From assembly GCA_038751365.1 (NCBI GenBank), contig JBCDGH010000006.1, positions 1 to 43,290 of the forward strand: a stretch of DNA of 43,290 nt. Direction: 5' to 3'. This stretch comes from JBCDGH01 sp038751365 (GTDB taxonomy: Bacteria; Patescibacteriota; JACMRA01). A program made the position numbers and the translations under genes. This document shows positions 40,096 to 43,290 of the stretch, in pieces. Within the stretch, counting starts at the first letter, position 1. Each line of letters opens with the position of its first letter. The notes below the pieces were generated by a model. It had not been told where the DNA came from. It saw nothing but the letters and a program-made list of their open reading frames with translations, and did not search any database.

Positions 40096-40724
40096 CAAAA
40101 CTTTTCTTTGTTAACCATTTGATTAATACTACTGGACTACTCAGCTTTAACTTGGAAACTATTAAACTAGTTATAGCCTTGCTACTTTTGTTTGTGACAG
40201 TATTATTGACTTGTATCACAGTGATGTTGTTTAGTTATATACTTAATGTAAATAAGGATGATCATGTAGGGTATTTACCATCTAGCTTGAAAGCTGTTAA
40301 AGATCCAATTCGTCAAATTATTTCTATATATGTTGGAGAGGATAAGACAAAAGATTATACTCTAGTTGAGCCTGGGGCGGGGGCAGCTAATGTGAGCTAT
40401 TTTTTGAGTCAAAAATATAAATGGAAACAAGTCTTAGCAATTGAAGACGAGATATCGCTGGTATGGTATTCAAAACTAAAAAATTTATTCAGGAAAAAGC
40501 CTGTTAGTCTAGTCAAAGCTAATATCTTTAATTACTCTTTTCCTACTAAAAGTGTTGTATATTGCTATCTACTGAGTGAAATGCTGGCTAAGCTGTACGA
40601 GCAAGGGCAGTTGGCGGGAAGTTTAGTGATTAGCTTATCATTTCCTCTAAAAAAAGCTGAGCCTACCGAGGTGTTTGAACTCTCTGGATTTCAAAAGTAT
40701 TTGTATGTATACGATTTTAGATAA
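40092..40724 (+). CDS. Membrane-anchored class I SAM methyltransferase-like protein
   Basis: The protein has 210 aa. One membrane helix at about residues 22-50 is followed by a Rossmann domain: motif I YTLVEPGAGAANVSYFL (usual DLGSGDGR changed to EPGAGAAN), motif II VLAIEDEISLVWYSKL, then VSLVKANIFNYSF, VVYCYLLSEMLAKL and a late strand SLVISLSFPL. The order (short membrane anchor, LVWYSKL after motif II, YLLSEM) is that of the FAM173/ATPSC-KMT-like methyltransferases, which modify lysines of membrane proteins. The substrate here is unknown. Encoded in an ATGA overlap with the membrane protein before it, a possible partner or target. Confidence 0.6.
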   Translation: MTKLFFVNHLINTTGLLSFNLETIKLVIALLLLFVTVLLTCITVMLFSYILNVNKDDHVGYLPSSLKAVKDPIRQIISIYVGEDKTKDYTLVEPGAGAANVSYFLSQKYKWKQVLAIEDEISLVWYSKLKNLFRKKPVSLVKANIFNYSFPTKSVVYCYLLSEMLAKLYEQGQLAGSLVISLSFPLKKAEPTEVFELSGFQKYLYVYDFR

Positions 40725-40811
40725 GAGTGAAATAGTAAAAATATAAGATAACTATGCTTAAATTTGCCAATTTAATTGACATAACAACCCAATAAAATAA
40801 AGGTTGAATAT

Positions 40812-41273
40812 ATGTTTAAAAACCTATCAAAATTAAGTGCAATAATTCTTACAATTTTTGGAATTATAGCTTTAGTCTTAATAATCGGAGGTGTAGTGGT
40901 GTTTGTTGATGTTAGTGACGGTGTTTACGATCTGTTTGCTGAAAAAGTAACTTGTAACAGATCTACTTTCTTTGTAAAAGATTCTATTAAAGCTACGCGT
41001 TATATTGATAACGAAAATGGTGATAATATGGCTGCAATAAATGACTTAGACGAAAATGTAATTACGCTTGATCCAGGTGAGTCCGATAATATATTTGCTA
41101 GAAACTCTACTCCGAACATAGATTTAGTTAAAGACTTAGACGACTGTTTTAGTAGTTATGAAATTAGCTTCTATAGATATTACTCAGAAGATACTATAGC
41201 TAGTAAAGCAGAGAAATGTACATATGATTCTAGCCAAGAGTCAAACTACAAATGTGAAATTGAGAATAATTAG
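40812..41273 (+). CDS. Single-helix membrane protein with exported domain
   Basis: The protein has 153 aa. A single membrane segment at about residues 9-34 is followed by an acidic exported domain of about 115 residues with four Cys (VTCNRS, DDCFSS, EKCTYD, YKCEIE), probably two disulfides, and many Asp/Asn. No family is recognised. A weak AAAGG lies eight bases before the ATG, with a TTGACA 36 bases before it. Surface location is inferred from the topology. Confidence 0.5.
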   Translation: MFKNLSKLSAIILTIFGIIALVLIIGGVVVFVDVSDGVYDLFAEKVTCNRSTFFVKDSIKATRYIDNENGDNMAAINDLDENVITLDPGESDNIFARNSTPNIDLVKDLDDCFSSYEISFYRYYSEDTIASKAEKCTYDSSQESNYKCEIENN

Positions 41274-41327
41274 GTTGCTATTGTAAAGATATAATCTGAG
41301 CAAAATTTGTACAGTCGCATAGCAAAT

Positions 41328-41939
41328 ATGTCAAATATCTTATTTGTAGACTTTAACGGCGTAAGATCCTATGACGATTACTGGAAAAGTCTAGCTTACG
41401 AAAACCATCCACTGCATCAATATAAGTTGCCAATTGAAAATCTTTTATTTTGTGAGAAAAAAGACTTAGTAAAGCAATGGATGCTAGGCAAATTAAGTAG
41501 TGAACAAATTCATCAAATTATTAGTGATGAGCTAGGAGTGCCATATCAAGAATTATTTGCTATCTTTGAAAAAGATTGTAGAAATATCGACATTTCTGAA
41601 AAAGTTCTAGCTAAAGTAGAAGAGCTTAAAAGTAAATATTACTGTATCTTATCAACTGGTAATATGGACTGCTTTGATAGATTTACTTTGCCTAGTAATC
41701 CACAATTAACAAAGATCTTTGATGAAATAGATAACTCACACAATTTAGGAATCTTAAAATCTACAAATAACGGTGAGTACTTTATGAATAAAGCTAAAAG
41801 CTTAAAAGTAAATATACATAATTGTGTAGTAATCGATGATTCTGTAAAAGTATGTAAAGTGTTTGAAGAACTGGGTGGACTAGCTATAAATGCTTATGGG
41901 GAAGAAGAAGTCTTAGCGAGTCTAAATAAACTAGCTTAG
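41328..41939 (+). CDS. HAD-superfamily protein with altered motif I
   Basis: I start at the ATG at 41328 (203 aa); the open frame goes back to a TTG at 41307. Motif I at the very start reads ILFVDFNGVRSYD: the nucleophile Asp is present but the second Asp of DxD is Asn. A helical cap with HPLHQYKLP and QWMLGKLSSEQI follows, then motif II ILSTGN (Thr present), and motif IV VVIDDSVKVC with its two Asp. HAD proteins are mostly phosphatases. The Asn change removes the usual acid/base and suggests weak phosphatase activity or a binding role. Confidence 0.75.
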   Translation: MSNILFVDFNGVRSYDDYWKSLAYENHPLHQYKLPIENLLFCEKKDLVKQWMLGKLSSEQIHQIISDELGVPYQELFAIFEKDCRNIDISEKVLAKVEELKSKYYCILSTGNMDCFDRFTLPSNPQLTKIFDEIDNSHNLGILKSTNNGEYFMNKAKSLKVNIHNCVVIDDSVKVCKVFEELGGLAINAYGEEEVLASLNKLA

Positions 41940-42079
41940 TGATGAACTTTTTGTGATTTAACTTTGTTTTTCAATTAATTTTGGTTAGTGAAGTTGGTTT
42001 TTTCATAAGATAATGATTGTTAGTTCTAAAAAATATAAGATTTATCTAATCTATATACTACCTACTCTAAGGGCTTGAA

Positions 42080-42116
42080 ATTAGCAACTTGACAATATAC
42101 ATTGCTAATGTATTAA
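42080..42116 (+). promoter_or_regulatory. hsp20 promoter overlapped by an inverted repeat
   Basis: TTGACA (42089-42094), 16 bases, TATTAA (42111-42116). ATTAGCAA (42080-42087) and its exact reverse complement TTGCTAAT (42102-42109) flank the -35 box. TTAGCA...TGCTAA with about this spacing resembles the outer halves of the CIRCE element bound by HrcA, though the inner bases differ. A repressor here would block the polymerase. The leader would be about 60 nt. Confidence 0.55.
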
Positions 42117-42180
42117 TATCACTACTGTGTTGTAGATTATTTCTTAATACAGTCATTTTAAACTAATTTTTATATTACAT

Positions 42181-42597
42181 ATGTCTAACAACTTATTATC
42201 ACTTATGGATAGCTTTTTTGATGACTATCGACCAATGACTACTAGTCAACTAACTAGAGGTTATTCCTCTGCTCCTGCAATCAATGTAAAAGAATTGGAT
42301 GATAAATACGAGATCAAAATGGTAGCTCCTGGTATTGATCCTAAAAATATTAAAATTGAGCTAGTAGAGAGAAATTTAAACATTAGCTATAAAGCTAATA
42401 AAGAAACTGAAGGTAAAGAAGAAGGTACAATGCTTAGAAGGGAGTATCAACATTATAGCTTTACCAGAAGTATTGCTTTGCCCAAAAACGTAGATGAAGA
42501 ATCTGTAGAAGCAGACTCAGATAAAGGTATACTAACAATACATATACATAAACTACCTGAAGCCAAGCCTAAAACAATCGAGATTAAAATTAAATAG
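42181..42597 (+). CDS. Small heat-shock protein (Hsp20/alpha-crystallin)
   Basis: The protein has 138 aa. Short N-terminal arm (LLSLMDSFFDDY), then the alpha-crystallin domain from about residue 30 to 125: PAINVKELDDKYEIKMVAPG, IKIELVERNLNISYK, REYQHYSFTRSIALPKNVD, and the closing SDKGILTIHIHKLP, then PKTIEIKIK in place of the I-x-I motif. It holds unfolding proteins during stress, forming oligomers. Its promoter carries an operator-like inverted repeat, which fits heat induction. No Shine-Dalgarno sequence is visible. Confidence 0.93.
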   Translation: MSNNLLSLMDSFFDDYRPMTTSQLTRGYSSAPAINVKELDDKYEIKMVAPGIDPKNIKIELVERNLNISYKANKETEGKEEGTMLRREYQHYSFTRSIALPKNVDEESVEADSDKGILTIHIHKLPEAKPKTIEIKIK

Positions 42598-42621
42598 CTG
42601 TCCTAAGCAGCACATATTTAG

Positions 42622-42650
42622 ACCCCTCTTGAGGGGTTTTCTGTTTTTTT
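42622..42650 (+). terminator. Intrinsic terminator of hsp20
   Basis: ACCCCT/AGGGGT with a CTTG tetraloop, followed by TTTTCTG and eight T, 25 bases after the stop. Confidence 0.85.
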
Positions 42651-42784
42651 TGGTACAGAAGCGACTAAGTACTTTCAGTATTACTTTTACTATGTAAACA
42701 GCAGATAAGCTTTTGTGTTTGCCTAAAATACTTTTGTAGTATAAACTATACTCGTTTCAAAAATCAAAACAAAAACATAGCCTG

Positions 42785-43290
42785 ATGTCACTTTTCGATT
42801 CTGCTAAGAGTTATGCTAATAAATTTCTCTTAGCTATTAAACATAAGCTACCAAAAAATCAAAAGACTACTTTAAAATATATCCTTGGCGGATTTATTGT
42901 GTTAGTCGGTTTAGTTGGGGGTTCAGTAGCTTACTATAATAGTATAAACTCTAGTACAGCTAAGGCTGTGGCTGATTGTTTGGCTCAAAATTCTGCAGTT
43001 ATTAATTTTGCTGAAACTACTACTCCGTTTAATTCGAATCAATTAGTCAACAACATTAATCAATGTGCTAGTTCAAACATCTCCATAACCAAAACTACCC
43101 AAGAACCAAAAGTATTTAACATAGGAACTGAATATTACTATACAATAGAATTTGAAAATACTGGTACAGTAGATCTAAAAGAAGTAACTATCTCAGATCA
43201 GGCTAACTCTAATATTGAATTTGCTGGTAATACTTGTGAAACCACTTTGACAGATGTTAATGGAAGTGCAACCTTACCATTTTCTACTAA
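42785..43290 (+). CDS. Surface protein with DUF11-like repeat (partial, runs off the window)
   Basis: Partial: 168 codons are visible. A cytosolic basic N terminus (about 30 residues) precedes one membrane helix at about 33-54 (YILGGFIVLVGLVGGSVAYY). Outside it is a Thr/Asn/Ser-rich region with three Cys, then EYYYTIEFENTGTVDLKEV, a strand pattern of the DUF11/COG1361 surface repeats in which a domain opens with a Y-x-I-x-x-x-N-x-G motif. Such repeats form long cell-surface stalks. The start is the only ATG in the frame at the right place. -10-like TATACT and TATAAA sequences lie 30-45 bases upstream. Confidence 0.65.
   Translation, partial: MSLFDSAKSYANKFLLAIKHKLPKNQKTTLKYILGGFIVLVGLVGGSVAYYNSINSSTAKAVADCLAQNSAVINFAETTTPFNSNQLVNNINQCASSNISITKTTQEPKVFNIGTEYYYTIEFENTGTVDLKEVTISDQANSNIEFAGNTCETTLTDVNGSATLPFST

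Noticed and set aside
41940..42079. Terminator or gene after the HAD protein
   Set aside because: AT-rich with T-runs but no stable stem; nothing supportable.

Overview
The window is AT-rich (about one third GC by eye), gene-dense, uses the standard code with all three stops, and holds no rRNA or tRNA that I can recognise. The gene set points to a Patescibacteria/CPR bacterium. Evidence: scattered single translation genes (rplK and rplA split by a membrane gene, pheT without pheS, secY outside a ribosomal operon), a TrbC/VirB2-like pilin, a DUF6958 protein, a KGG-repeat protein, a ComEC without its nuclease domain, and many orphan membrane proteins. A low-GC lineage such as Dojkabacteria or Katanobacteria would fit, but that is a guess. 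Most genes have no Shine-Dalgarno sequence. Several have a near-consensus promoter whose -10 box lies 6-13 nt before the ATG, which implies leaderless or nearly leaderless mRNAs. Only four genes (starts at 254, 18962, 31320 and 31910) have a good SD.

Region by region. 0-6.3 kb: FKBP isomerase, a frameshifted P-loop kinase, a NUDIX hydrolase, a protein with an NDP-kinase-like domain, a KGG protein, an ABC-2 exporter, a pilin-like protein, a DUF6958 protein and an AHSA1-type protein. 6.3-9.4 kb, accessory: gene remnants, an HTH/EgtD-like methyltransferase fusion, a perfect palindrome (putative operator), and a three-gene cassette with a secreted Cys/Trp-rich protein and a small two-helix membrane protein, which looks like a bacteriocin and immunity arrangement. 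9.4-21.6 kb, housekeeping: mannose-1-phosphate guanylyltransferase, L1, L11, Fmt, ComEC, SecY with a large insertion, a sugar nucleotidyltransferase, ADP-ribose pyrophosphatase and GlyA. 21.6-28.7 kb: a 1243-residue PAS6-GGDEF-EAL protein, a RhuM-Fic fusion with an altered catalytic His, sucrose phosphorylase and an orphan.

28.7-29.9 kb is a stretch of about 1.1 kb with no convincing protein gene except a 31-residue membrane peptide at its right end. It carries five intrinsic terminators on the + strand and two similar promoter-to-terminator units. I read it as an array of small RNA genes and consider it the best candidate for something undescribed. 30-32.4 kb: a DUF1016/YhcG nuclease and a tandemly duplicated small gene with duplicated double terminators. 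32.4-43.3 kb: a truncated remnant, an FAD monooxygenase, a large orphan, PheT, a thermonuclease-like protein, an operon with a membrane-anchored methyltransferase-like protein, a HAD protein, Hsp20 behind an inverted-repeat operator, and the start of a surface protein that runs off the window.

Assignments come from reading motifs; no database search was run.
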